From NCBI RefSeq assembly GCF_003086795.1, contig NZ_CP026003.1, forward strand, positions 2,778,579-2,842,578: a stretch of 64,000 nucleotides of DNA, written 5' to 3'. The notes beneath the pieces are model-generated. The model was not told the DNA's origin, searched no databases, and saw only the letters and a program-made list of their open reading frames with translations. Shown in pieces: positions 45,999-54,491 of this stretch (position 1 is its first letter; the number at the start of each line of letters is the position of its first letter). Position numbers and translations under genes: made by a program. This DNA comes from Stenotrophomonas sp. SAU14A_NAIMI4_5 (GTDB lineage: Bacteria > Pseudomonadota > Gammaproteobacteria > Xanthomonadales > Xanthomonadaceae).

Positions 45999-48830
45999 GT
46001 GGACAATCAACTGAAGCAGTTTGCGCAATCTTCGCAACTCGCCGGCGGCAACGCCTCCTATGTCGAGGACCTGTACGAGCAGTACCTGGTCTCCCCGGAT
46101 AGTGTCGATCCCAAATGGAAAACCTACTTCGACGGCTTCAAGGGCCGCGAAGCAGGCGACATTCCGCACTCGGCCGTCATCTCCCACATCGCGGACGCGG
46201 CCAAGGATGCGCTGAAAGCCGGCACCGGCACGGGTGCAGGCGACGAGCGTGAGCGCAATGTCGGTCGTCTGATCACCGCCTACCGCTCGCGCGGCCATCT
46301 CGATGCGCGTCTGGACCCGCTGGGCCTGACCACGCCGGTCAACACCCCGGACCTGGGCCTGCCGTTCCACAGCCTGTCCGACGGCGATCTCAACAGCGAG
46401 TTCAGCACCGGCGGCGTCGGCGGCCAGCCGCGCATGAAGCTGCGTGACCTGCTGGCGCGCCTGAAGGCGACCTACACCGGCTCGATCGGTGCAGAGTTCA
46501 TGCACATCGCCGAAGTCGAGCAGCGCCAGTGGATCTACAAGAAGCTGGAACTGGCCGGTGGCAACTACCAGCTGGACGCTGACACCCAGCGCCGCACACT
46601 GGAGCGCCTGACCGCCGCCGAAGGCCTCGAGCGTTACCTGCACACCAAGTACGTCGGCCAGAAGCGCTTCTCGCTGGAAGGCGGCGACTCGCTGATCCCG
46701 ATGATGGACACCATCATCCGCAGCGCCGGCAAGGATGGCGTCAAGGACGTGGTCGTCGGCATGGCCCACCGTGGCCGCCTGAACGTGCTGGTCAACACCC
46801 TCGGAAAGAACCCGCGCAAGCTGTTCGACGAGTTCGAAGGCAAGTTCGAGCACGACGAGCACGCCTCGGCCGGCGACGTGAAGTACCACATGGGCTTCTC
46901 GGCCGACGTGGCCACCGACGGTGGCCCGGTGCATCTGGCGCTGGCGTTCAACCCGTCGCACCTGGAAATCGCCGACCCGGTCGTTGCCGGTTCCGTGCGT
47001 TCGCGCCAGGAGCGCCGCAAGGACACCGCGCGCAAGCAGGTCATGCCGATCCTCATCCACGGCGACGCGGCCTTCTCCGGCCAGGGCGTGGTCATGGAGC
47101 TGTTCCAGATGTCGCAGGCCCGCGGCTTCGCCGTCGGCGGCACCGTGCACATCGTGGTCAACAACCAGGTCGGCTTCACCACCTCCAACCCGCTGGATAC
47201 GCGTTCCACGCGCTATGCCACCGACGTGGCGAAGATGATCGCCGCTCCGGTGCTGCACGTGAACGGCGATGATCCGGAAGCGGTCGTGTTCGCCGCGCAG
47301 CTGGCCTTCGAGTTCCGCCAGAAGTTCGCCAAGGACGTGGTCATCGACCTGATGTGCTACCGCCGTTGGGGCCACAACGAGGCCGACGAACCGGCGATCA
47401 CCCAGCCGCTGATGTACCAGGTGATCCGCAAGCACCCGACCACCCGCGAGCTGTACGCCGAGCAGCTGGAAAAGGCAGGCGTGATCGCCGCCGGCGCCGG
47501 CAAGGCGATGGTCGATGCGTACCGCGACAAGCTGGACGGTGGCGAAGTGACCACCGAACTGGCCAAGGTCGAGAAGACCCCGCCGACCAGCCCCCTGTTC
47601 GTCGATTGGCCGAAGCTGCTGGAAGGCAAGCTGTCCGATGAGATCTCCACCAAGGTGGACAAGGACAAGCTGGTCGAACTGGCCAAGCTGATCAACACCG
47701 TGCCGGAAGAAGTGCAGCTGCACTCGCGCGTGTCGAAGGTCTACGACGACCGCCGCAAGATGGCCGCCGGCGAGATCCCGGGTGACTGGGGCTTTGCCGA
47801 GAACCTGGCCTACGCCACCCTGCTGGACGAGGGCAATGCCCTGCGCCTGGTCGGCCAGGACGTCGGCCGCGGCACCTTCACCCACCGCCACGCGATCCTG
47901 CACGACCAGAAGACCGACAACTACTACCTGCCGCTGCGGCAGCTGGTGGATTCGCCGGAGAAGGCCACCATCATCGATTCGCTGCTGAGCGAAGAAGCCG
48001 TGATGGCCTACGAGTACGGTTTCTCGACCACCGATCCCAACACCCTGTGCATCTGGGAAGGCCAGTTCGGCGACTTCGCCAACGGCGCCCAGGTGGTGAT
48101 CGACCAGTTCATCGCCGCCGGCGAAGCCAAGTGGGGCCGTATCACCGGCCTGACCCTGCTGCTGCCGCACGGTTATGAAGGCCAGGGTCCGGAACACAGC
48201 TCGGCGCGCCTGGAGCGCTTCCTGCAGCTGTGCGCGCTGGAAAACATGCTGGTCGTGGTTCCGTCCACCCCGGCACAGGCCTTCCACATGCTGCGCCGCC
48301 AGCTGCACCTGACCACCCGCAAGCCGCTGGTGGTGATGTCGCCCAAGTCGCTGCTGCGCCACAAGCTGGCCGTGTCGACCCTGGACGAGCTGGCCAACGG
48401 CGAGTTCCAGCACCTGATCGGCGACACCAATGCCGATGCCAAGAAGGTCAAGCGCGTGGTGCTGTGCTCGGGCAAGGTCTACTACGACCTGCTGGAAGAC
48501 CAGACCAAGCGTGGCCAGGACGACGTGGCGATCATCCGCGTGGAACAGCTGTACCCGTTCCCGCGTGCGCTGCTGGCCGCCGAACTGAAGAAGTACGGCA
48601 AGGCCACCGACGTGGTGTGGACGCAGGAAGAACCGCAGAACCAGGGTGCGTGGTACCAGATCCGCCACCACCTGCAGTTCTGCCTGGCTGATGGCCAGAG
48701 CCTGCACTACGCCGGTCGCGCACGTTCGGCTTCGCCGGCTGCCGGTCACATGGCTGACCACGTCCGCGAACAGCAGCAGCTGGTCGCCGATGCGCTGGTC
48801 AACCCGTTCAACGACACGTTCGCTGAATAA
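45999..48830 (+). CDS. sucA: 2-oxoglutarate dehydrogenase E1 component
   Basis: Thiamine-diphosphate enzyme of the TCA cycle decarboxylating 2-oxoglutarate. The 943-residue length is standard. The N-terminus (SSQLAGGNASYVEDLYEQYLVSPDSVDPKWKTYF) is the typical E2-binding region, and the ThDP site shows GMAHRGRLNVLVN and HGDAAFSGQGVVMELFQM. The start is a GTG with little ribosome binding sequence nearby. It precedes sucB by 41 bases and forms an operon with it and lpd. Confidence 0.97.
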   Translation: MDNQLKQFAQSSQLAGGNASYVEDLYEQYLVSPDSVDPKWKTYFDGFKGREAGDIPHSAVISHIADAAKDALKAGTGTGAGDERERNVGRLITAYRSRGHLDARLDPLGLTTPVNTPDLGLPFHSLSDGDLNSEFSTGGVGGQPRMKLRDLLARLKATYTGSIGAEFMHIAEVEQRQWIYKKLELAGGNYQLDADTQRRTLERLTAAEGLERYLHTKYVGQKRFSLEGGDSLIPMMDTIIRSAGKDGVKDVVVGMAHRGRLNVLVNTLGKNPRKLFDEFEGKFEHDEHASAGDVKYHMGFSADVATDGGPVHLALAFNPSHLEIADPVVAGSVRSRQERRKDTARKQVMPILIHGDAAFSGQGVVMELFQMSQARGFAVGGTVHIVVNNQVGFTTSNPLDTRSTRYATDVAKMIAAPVLHVNGDDPEAVVFAAQLAFEFRQKFAKDVVIDLMCYRRWGHNEADEPAITQPLMYQVIRKHPTTRELYAEQLEKAGVIAAGAGKAMVDAYRDKLDGGEVTTELAKVEKTPPTSPLFVDWPKLLEGKLSDEISTKVDKDKLVELAKLINTVPEEVQLHSRVSKVYDDRRKMAAGEIPGDWGFAENLAYATLLDEGNALRLVGQDVGRGTFTHRHAILHDQKTDNYYLPLRQLVDSPEKATIIDSLLSEEAVMAYEYGFSTTDPNTLCIWEGQFGDFANGAQVVIDQFIAAGEAKWGRITGLTLLLPHGYEGQGPEHSSARLERFLQLCALENMLVVVPSTPAQAFHMLRRQLHLTTRKPLVVMSPKSLLRHKLAVSTLDELANGEFQHLIGDTNADAKKVKRVVLCSGKVYYDLLEDQTKRGQDDVAIIRVEQLYPFPRALLAAELKKYGKATDVVWTQEEPQNQGAWYQIRHHLQFCLADGQSLHYAGRARSASPAAGHMADHVREQQQLVADALVNPFNDTFAE

Positions 48831-48871
48831 TTCCTCCCCCTATTTAGAAGACAAACCAGGAAGCTCCCGCA

Positions 48872-50074
48872 ATGGCCACCGAAGTCAAAGCCCCGGTACT
48901 GCCCGAATCCGTCGCCGACGGCACCATCGCCACCTGGCACAAGAAGGTGGGCGACGCCGTCAAGCGCGACGAAAACCTGCTTGACCTGGAAACCGACAAG
49001 GTCGTCCTGGAAGTGCCGTCGCCGGTCGACGGCGTGATCAAGGAGATCAAGTTCAAGGAAGGCGACACCGTGACCTCCAGCCAGGTCGTGGCGATCATCG
49101 AAGAAGGCGCCGTGGCTGCTGCCCCGGCTCCGGCCGCTGAAGCTGCTCCGGCGGCTGCCGCTGCCCCGGCCGCTGCTGCTCCGGCCGCTGCCGCCGCTCC
49201 GGCCCCGGCCGCCAAGTCGGCCGCCGACGCGCTGCCGCCGGGCGCCCGCTTCACCGCCATCACCGAAGGCGTGAACCCGTCCGACGTCGACGGCACCGGC
49301 CGCCGCGGTGCGGTCACCAAGGAAGACATCGTCAACTTCGCCCGCAACGGCGGCGCCGGCAAGGCCGGTGGCGCACGTCCGGAAGAACGCGTGCCGATGA
49401 CCCGCATCCGCAAGCGCATCGCCGAGCGCCTGATGGAGTCGAAGAACTCCACCGCCATGCTGACCACCTTCAACGAAGTCGACCTGTCCAAGGTGTCGGC
49501 GGCGCGCAAGGACCTGCAGGACGAGTTCGTCAAGGCACACGGCATCAAGCTGGGCTTCATGAGCTTCTTCGTGAAGGCCGCTGCCAATGCCCTGCAGCGC
49601 TTCCCGCTGGTCAACGCCTCGATCGACGGCGACGACATCATCTACCACGGCTACTCGGACATCTCGATCGCCGTGTCCACCGAGAAGGGCCTGGTCACCC
49701 CGGTCCTGCGCAACGTCGAGCGCATGTCGTTCGCCGACATCGAAAAGACCATCGCCGACTACGCCAAGAAGGCGCGTGACGGCAAGCTGGGCCTGGACGA
49801 ACTGCAGGGCGGCACCTTCACCGTGACCAACGGCGGCACCTTCGGTTCGCTGCTGTCGACCCCGATCATCAACCCGCCGCAGAGCGCCATCCTGGGCATG
49901 CACGCCATCAAGGAGCGTCCGATCGCCCAGAACGGCCAGGTCGTGATCGCGCCGATGATGTACCTGGCCCTGTCCTACGACCATCGCATCATCGATGGCA
50001 AGGACTCGGTGCAGTTCCTGGTGGACATCAAGAACCAGCTGGAAAACCCGGGCCGCATGCTGTTCGGCCTGTAA
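48872..50074 (+). CDS. sucB: Dihydrolipoyllysine succinyltransferase, E2 of 2-oxoglutarate dehydrogenase
   Basis: E2 core of the complex. Domains in order: lipoyl domain (1-~78) with the modified Lys43 in [10 protein letters not shown]; an Ala/Pro linker (about 82-117); E1/E3-binding domain (about 120-160, [21 protein letters not shown]); and the catalytic domain (about 170-400) with the active-site HRIIDGKDS near the C-terminus. The 400-residue length and single lipoyl domain are normal for SucB. A hairpin in the following 63-base gap precedes lpd. Confidence 0.97.
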   Translation: MATEVKAPVLPESVADGTIATWHKKVGDAVKRDENLLDLETDKVVLEVPSPVDGVIKEIKFKEGDTVTSSQVVAIIEEGAVAAAPAPAAEAAPAAAAAPAAAAPAAAAAPAPAAKSAADALPPGARFTAITEGVNPSDVDGTGRRGAVTKEDIVNFARNGGAGKAGGARPEERVPMTRIRKRIAERLMESKNSTAMLTTFNEVDLSKVSAARKDLQDEFVKAHGIKLGFMSFFVKAAANALQRFPLVNASIDGDDIIYHGYSDISIAVSTEKGLVTPVLRNVERMSFADIEKTIADYAKKARDGKLGLDELQGGTFTVTNGGTFGSLLSTPIINPPQSAILGMHAIKERPIAQNGQVVIAPMMYLALSYDHRIIDGKDSVQFLVDIKNQLENPGRMLFGL

Positions 50075-50085
50075 GAGACCTCCCG

Positions 50086-50109
50086 CCCCTCCGCGCCTGC
50101 GCGGAGGGG
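50086..50109 (+). terminator. Intercistronic hairpin between sucB and lpd
   Basis: Stem CCCCTCCGC / GCGGAGGGG with a six-base loop, 12 bases after the sucB stop. The bases after the stem (TTCTGG) form a weak tract, so it is more likely a partial terminator or RNA processing/stability element than a full stop. Confidence 0.55.
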
Positions 50110-50137
50110 TTCTGGTATAGCAACAAGGACTATTTCA

Positions 50138-51574
50138 ATGGCTGAACAATTCGACGTCGTCGTCATCGGTGCCGGCCCGGCCGGTTACCACGCTGCCATC
50201 CGCGCGGCACAGCTGGGCCTGAAGACCGCCTGCATCGACGCAGCGCTGGGCAAGGACGGCAAGCCGGCCCTGGGCGGCACCTGCCTGCGCGTGGGCTGCA
50301 TCCCGTCCAAGGCGCTGCTGGATTCCTCGCGCCAGTTCTGGAACATGGGCCACATCTTTGGCGACCACGGCATCAGCTTCAAGGATGCCAAGATCGACGT
50401 CGAAGCGATGGTTGGCCGCAAGGACAAGATCGTCAAGCAGTTCACCGGCGGCATCGCCATGCTGTTCAAGGCCAACAAGGTCGCCACCTACTACGGTTTC
50501 GGTGAACTGCAGCCGGGCAACGTGGTCAAGGTGAAGCAGCACGACGGCTCGGAAGTCGAGCTGAAGGGCACCAACGTCATCATCGCCGCCGGTTCGGATT
50601 CGATCGAACTGCCGTTCGCCAAGTTCGACGGCGACGTCATCGTCGACAACGTCGGCGGCCTGGACTTCACCGAAGTGCCGAACCGCCTGGCCGTGATCGG
50701 CGCCGGCGTCATCGGCCTGGAACTGGGCAGCGTGTGGAAGCGCCTGGGCGCTGAAGTCACCATCCTGGAAGCACTGCCGGAGTTCCTGGCCGTGGCCGAC
50801 GCCGAAGTGGCCAAGACCGCTGCCAAGGAATTCAAGAAGCAGGGCCTGGACATCCGCCTCGGCGCCAAGGTCTCCAAGACCGAGATCACCGGCAAGGGCA
50901 AGAAGAAGGAAGTCGTTGTCACCTATACCGACAGCGAAGGCGAGAAGACCCTGACCGTGGACAAGCTGCTGGTGGCCGTCGGCCGTCGCGCCGCCACCAA
51001 GGGCCTGCTGGCCGAAGGCACCGGCGTCAAGGTCAACGAGCGTGGCCAGATCGAAGTCGACGCGCACTGCCACACCGGCGTCAACGGCGTCTGGGCGGTC
51101 GGTGACTGCGTGCGCGGCCCGATGCTGGCGCACAAGGGCTTCGAGGAAGGCATCGCGGTTGCCGAACTGATCGCTGGCCTGCCGGGCCACGTCAACTTCG
51201 ACACCATCCCGTGGGTCATCTACACCGAGCCGGAACTGGCATGGGTCGGCAAGACCGAAGCCCAGCTGAAGGCCGAGGGCATCCCGTACAAGGCCGGCAG
51301 CTTCCCGTTCGCCGCCAACGGTCGCGCGGTGGCGATGATCGAGCCGGCAGGCTTCGTGAAGATCCTGGCCCACGCCGAAACCGATCGCATCCTCGGCATG
51401 CACCTGGTCGGCGCCAACGTTTCCGAGCTGGTGCACGAAGGTGTGCTGACCATGGAGTTCAGCGGTTCGGCCGATGACCTGGCCCGCATCTGCCACGCCC
51501 ACCCGTCGCTGTCGGAAGTGATCCACGACGCGGCGATGGCGGTCAGCAAGCGCGCCATCCACAAGGCGAACTGA
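50138..51574 (+). CDS. lpdA: Dihydrolipoyl dehydrogenase, E3
   Basis: FAD enzyme re-oxidising dihydrolipoamide for the 2-oxoglutarate (and possibly other) dehydrogenase complexes. 478 residues; FAD fold DVVVIGAGPAGYHAAIRAAQLG (residues 6-27), redox disulfide Cys49-x4-Cys54 (GGTCLRVGCIPSK), second Rossmann fold AVIGAGVIGLELG, and the C-terminal His-Glu pair in HAHPSLSEVIHDA. No lipoyl domain is fused. Located 63 bases after sucB; a SMAG unit and a strong terminator follow. Confidence 0.97.
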   Translation: MAEQFDVVVIGAGPAGYHAAIRAAQLGLKTACIDAALGKDGKPALGGTCLRVGCIPSKALLDSSRQFWNMGHIFGDHGISFKDAKIDVEAMVGRKDKIVKQFTGGIAMLFKANKVATYYGFGELQPGNVVKVKQHDGSEVELKGTNVIIAAGSDSIELPFAKFDGDVIVDNVGGLDFTEVPNRLAVIGAGVIGLELGSVWKRLGAEVTILEALPEFLAVADAEVAKTAAKEFKKQGLDIRLGAKVSKTEITGKGKKKEVVVTYTDSEGEKTLTVDKLLVAVGRRAATKGLLAEGTGVKVNERGQIEVDAHCHTGVNGVWAVGDCVRGPMLAHKGFEEGIAVAELIAGLPGHVNFDTIPWVIYTEPELAWVGKTEAQLKAEGIPYKAGSFPFAANGRAVAMIEPAGFVKILAHAETDRILGMHLVGANVSELVHEGVLTMEFSGSADDLARICHAHPSLSEVIHDAAMAVSKRAIHKAN

Positions 51575-51585
51575 TCTGCATCATG

Positions 51586-51610
51586 GTAGGTGCCGACCGT
51601 TGGTCGGCAC
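51586..51610. repeat. SMAG palindrome (GTAGGTGCCGACC type)
   Basis: GTAGGTGCCGACC-GT-TGGTCGGCAC, a further subtype, 12 bases after the lpd stop and just before the operon terminator. Confidence 0.8.
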
Positions 51611-51623
51611 TCACCTGCAGACG

Positions 51624-51650
51624 AAAAACCCCGCTTCGGCGGGGTTTTTT
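51624..51650 (+). terminator. Rho-independent terminator of the suc-lpd operon
   Basis: A-run, stem CCCCGC / GCGGGG with a TTCG loop, and six Ts (51645-51650), 50 bases after the lpd stop codon. Confidence 0.93.
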
Positions 51651-51733
51651 GTTGCCTGCAACAGCGCCGCGTGTCTTGACCCTGCAATGCTGCGGTTCAA
51701 TGATCGGGGCATCTGACCAAGGAAGGAACGACC

Positions 51734-52162
51734 ATGCGCTCGACTCCCCTCGCCCGCACGTCGCGCACCGCTGCGGTGATGTTGATGGCAACCCTGGTTC
51801 CGCTGCTGGCCTTCGCAGCCGAACCGCTGGAAGGCGATTACCGCAGGGCCTCGGTGCAGCCGGTCGAAGTTAGCCCGCTCGGCGCCAACCAGATCAAAAT
51901 CCGCTACAGCACGCCGGGCGAAACCCTGTTCCACTCCCCCGGCGTCGACTACCGCTCCACCGATGGCACCCTGCAGGTCGCCATCCGCCGCTGCGGCATC
52001 AAGGACAGCGGCTGTACTGTCACGGCCAAGGCCACCTCGCCCAAGGACGATCCGTGGCGGCCGGTGGTCGTGCTGCCCTACCGCGGCGAGAAGATCATGA
52101 TGATGTACAGCGATGGCCAGCAGCAGGTCGTGCCTGCGCCGCCGGCAACGGGTTCACGCTGA
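51734..52162 (+). CDS. Exported hypothetical protein
   Basis: A 142-residue protein with a signal peptide (MRSTPLARTSRTAAVMLMATLVPLLAFAAEP, cleavage near residue 30). The mature part has two cysteines (RRCGIKDSGC) likely bonded, and ends in Pro/Ala-rich sequence. A GGAAGGA ribosome binding site precedes the ATG. I do not recognise the family. The last nine bases overlap the end of the convergent LysR gene. Confidence 0.75.
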   Translation: MRSTPLARTSRTAAVMLMATLVPLLAFAAEPLEGDYRRASVQPVEVSPLGANQIKIRYSTPGETLFHSPGVDYRSTDGTLQVAIRRCGIKDSGCTVTAKATSPKDDPWRPVVVLPYRGEKIMMMYSDGQQQVVPAPPATGSR

Positions 52163-53053
52163 TCCGGATGCGCTGGCCGCAGCGCCTGCGCCGACTACCT
52201 GCATGAACACCTGCGTTGCCCGCGATGCGTGCGCCGCCGGGGAACGGACCAGGCCGAACACGCGACGGATGACCGGGGCGACAGGCAGCACCCGCAGCCC
52301 CTGACGGTCCGACGGCAGGGTCGATTCGGGCACCAGCGAGACGCCCAGGCCCTCGCGCACCAGCACGCAGGCGCTGGCCCAGTCGCGCACCGTGATCCGC
52401 ACGTCGCTCAGTTGCAGGCCAGCGTCTTCCATCAGACGCTGGCCATTCACCGTGCACCCGCCAGTCGCAAGGATGAAGGGCTCGGCGGCCAGCTCATCCA
52501 GCGCGATCCCGCGCTCGGTTGAACGACGCCCCAGCGGATGGGTCTGTGCAAGCACCGCCACCCACACGTCGCTGCCCAGTGCCAGGGGCGACCGCGCTGG
52601 CGCCGGGTTCATCACCACGCCCACGTCGACCGCGCCCGCGTCCAGCCACTGCTCGACCTCCTCGTCCGTGCCCTCCACCACCACCACCTCGATGCCCGGG
52701 TGGCGGCGCTGGAAATCACGCAGCAGTGCCGGCAGTACGGTCGAGATGATCGAGGGGAAGGTTGCCAGACGGATACGCGCACCGCTCACGCCCTGGTTGT
52801 CATCGGCCAGCGCGCGGATGGCCTGCAAGCTGCCCAGCATGGTGCGCGCGTGTTCGACCACCTGCGCGCCCAGCGCGGTGACATCCACCTGGCGCCGTTC
52901 GCGGACGAAGATCGGGAAGCCCAGTGCAGCCTCCAGCTGGCCGATGGCCTGGCTGGCACCGGACTGGCTGATGCCTACGCGCTCGGCAGCGCGCGAGATC
53001 GTGCCCTCGTCAGCCACCGCCACCAGCAGCCGCCAATGCGCGAGATTCATCAT
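52154..53053 (-). CDS. LysR family transcriptional regulator
   Basis: A 299-residue regulator with an N-terminal winged helix (MMNLAHWRLLVAVADEGTISRAAERVGISQSGASQAIGQLEAALG) and a C-terminal LysR effector domain (about 90-290), with TFPSIISTVLPALLRDFQRRHPGIEV typical of the family. It is divergent from a glutathione S-transferase gene over 122 bases, the classic layout for a regulator controlling a neighbour. It may start at the second Met (53050) instead of 53053. Confidence 0.9.
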   Translation of the reverse strand: MMNLAHWRLLVAVADEGTISRAAERVGISQSGASQAIGQLEAALGFPIFVRERRQVDVTALGAQVVEHARTMLGSLQAIRALADDNQGVSGARIRLATFPSIISTVLPALLRDFQRRHPGIEVVVVEGTDEEVEQWLDAGAVDVGVVMNPAPARSPLALGSDVWVAVLAQTHPLGRRSTERGIALDELAAEPFILATGGCTVNGQRLMEDAGLQLSDVRITVRDWASACVLVREGLGVSLVPESTLPSDRQGLRVLPVAPVIRRVFGLVRSPAAHASRATQVFMQVVGAGAAASASGSA

Positions 53054-53175
53054 GGGATGCAGTAGCCCAGCTTATGGCAATGAAATCGAACATTAATTTT
53101 ACCACCCTGGCCCTGCTGGGCAGACTGGCCTGCAGCGGCGCTTGCCACTGCCCATTCCCTGCCATGAGGTTTCCC

Positions 53176-53778
53176 TTGAAGCTGTACTACGCCCCCTACA
53201 CCTGCTCGCTGTCGCCGCATATCGTGCTGCGCGAACTCGGCCTGCCCTTCGAACTGGTCAAGGTCGACAACGCGACCAAGCGCACCAGTGATGGCCGGGA
53301 CTTCCGGAGCATCAGCCGCAAGGGCTACGTGGCGGCGCTGGAACTGGATGACGGGCAGGTGCTGAGCGAAGGCCCGGCCATCGTCCAGTACCTGGCCGAT
53401 CTTCGGCCGGACAGCGGCCTGGCGCCGCCGCCTGCCAGCTGGCAACGGGTGCGCCTGCAGGAATGGCTGAACTTCGTCACCAGCGAGATCCACGCCGGGT
53501 CTGCGCCGCTGTTCAATGCCGATCTGCCGGATGGGGCCAAGGCCATCTTCCGGCAGAAGCTGTTCAAGCGCTTCGACCTGCTGCAGGAGACGCTGGCGGC
53601 ACATGACTACCTGATGGGCGCTGCCTTCAGCGTGGTCGACGCCTATCTGTTCACCGTGCTCGGCTGGTGCCGCTTCTTTGCCATCGATCTGGCGCCGTGG
53701 CCGGCGCTGGAGGCCTACGTCCGCCGGATCAACACGCGCCCCGCGGTGCAGGCCGCATTGCGCGCAGAGGCGGCCTGA
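53176..53778 (+). CDS. Glutathione S-transferase family protein
   Basis: A ~200-residue thioredoxin-fold enzyme (MKLYYAPYTCSLSPHIVLRELGLPFELVKVD) with the GST helical domain and SVVDAYLFTVLGWCRFFAIDL at the C-terminal part, closest to the E. coli GstA/beta-class pattern, in which Cys10 (here TCSLSPH) is catalytic. I chose a TTG at 53176 because the homology begins at MKLYYAP and GAGG is well spaced; the upstream ATG at 53164 (MRFPLKLYYAP) would add four residues. Probably regulated by the divergent LysR protein. Confidence 0.85.
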   Translation: MKLYYAPYTCSLSPHIVLRELGLPFELVKVDNATKRTSDGRDFRSISRKGYVAALELDDGQVLSEGPAIVQYLADLRPDSGLAPPPASWQRVRLQEWLNFVTSEIHAGSAPLFNADLPDGAKAIFRQKLFKRFDLLQETLAAHDYLMGAAFSVVDAYLFTVLGWCRFFAIDLAPWPALEAYVRRINTRPAVQAALRAEAA

Positions 53779-53790
53779 TGCGCGCCCCCT

Positions 53791-53855
53791 GTAGAGCCGA
53801 GCCCATGCTCGGCTGACCCGGTGTAAAAAGCAGCCGAGCGCCGGCTCGGCTCTAC
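53791..53855. repeat. SMAG palindrome pair (GTAGAGCCGAGC type)
   Basis: Units at 53791-53814 and 53832-53855, inverted. The second, ending CTAC, overlaps the stop codon of the minus-strand gene at 53852-54115, whose TAG is read from the GTAG of the repeat. Confidence 0.88.
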
Positions 53856-54115
53856 CCTTGCCGGGCCGGCGCCGCCGGCTTTGGCGCGTCGTCACACACG
53901 CGGTGCTTGACCACGGTGTCACCCACCTTCCATTGCTTCACGACGCGACAGTTCTCCTTCGTCGCGGGCGCTTTCGAAGCTCGGGCGCCGGCCGCATCCG
54001 CTTCATCGGCAGCGGCCGACTGCTGGCGCTCCAGCCACGCCGAGGTGGGCGCCGGCGACTGCGCCAGTGCCGGTCCCGCCAGCACGGCCAGCGCAACCGT
54101 CAGCAGCGCCTTCAT
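53852..54115 (-). CDS. Small exported protein, hypothetical
   Basis: An 87-residue protein with a signal peptide (MKALLTVALAVLAGPALAQS, cleavage about residue 19). The mature part is Ala/Lys/Asp-rich with two cysteines (ENCRVVKQ and HRVCDD) and a central segment NCRVVKQWKVGDTVVKHRVC. Its ATG overlaps the end of the preceding gene by four bases (ATGA). The stop codon is provided by a SMAG repeat. No known family recognised. Confidence 0.75.
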   Translation of the reverse strand: MKALLTVALAVLAGPALAQSPAPTSAWLERQQSAAADEADAAGARASKAPATKENCRVVKQWKVGDTVVKHRVCDDAPKPAAPARQG

Positions 54116-54324
54116 GCCGTCACCGCCCGGCCACCCAGCAGTCGTGCGGGCAGCATGAACAGCGCGCGCAGGAAGGCGAACACGGCGGAGAACGTGATGC
54201 CGACAAGGCGGAACGGCAGGCTCAGCAGCCAGACGAACGGCCAGGCAACCAGCGCCAGCAGCGCCAACGGCCAGCACAGCACGAACAGCAGGCACCACAC
54301 GCCCAACGCGAACAGGGTCTTCAT
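54112..54324 (-). CDS. Small membrane protein, hypothetical
   Basis: A 70-residue protein with two or three hydrophobic stretches (LFALGVWCLLFVLCWPLALLALVAWPFVWLL and FRLVGITFSAVFAFLRALFML). A strong AAGGAG ribosome binding site precedes ATG 54324; a longer frame from 54390 has no support. It is coupled to the next small exported protein gene by an ATGA overlap. Function unknown. Confidence 0.7.
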   Translation of the reverse strand: MKTLFALGVWCLLFVLCWPLALLALVAWPFVWLLSLPFRLVGITFSAVFAFLRALFMLPARLLGGRAVTA

Positions 54325-54491
54325 GACGGTCTCCTTGGGCGGCACCCTGCCGCCTGTGACCACCGTGCCGCCCGCCCGCAGCCGCCGCAAACGGATTGCG
54401 ACGAAACCGGGCTGGGGGCGATGAAACGCGGTGCAGCGGTGGTCGCCGGGCCGGACCCGGCGCCACCGAAGGCTTTACCGCGCTGGCGGCC

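Noticed and set aside
45984..48761. A 925-codon minus-strand frame opposite sucA
   Set aside because: sucA is full-length and conserved; the opposite frame is an antisense artefact.
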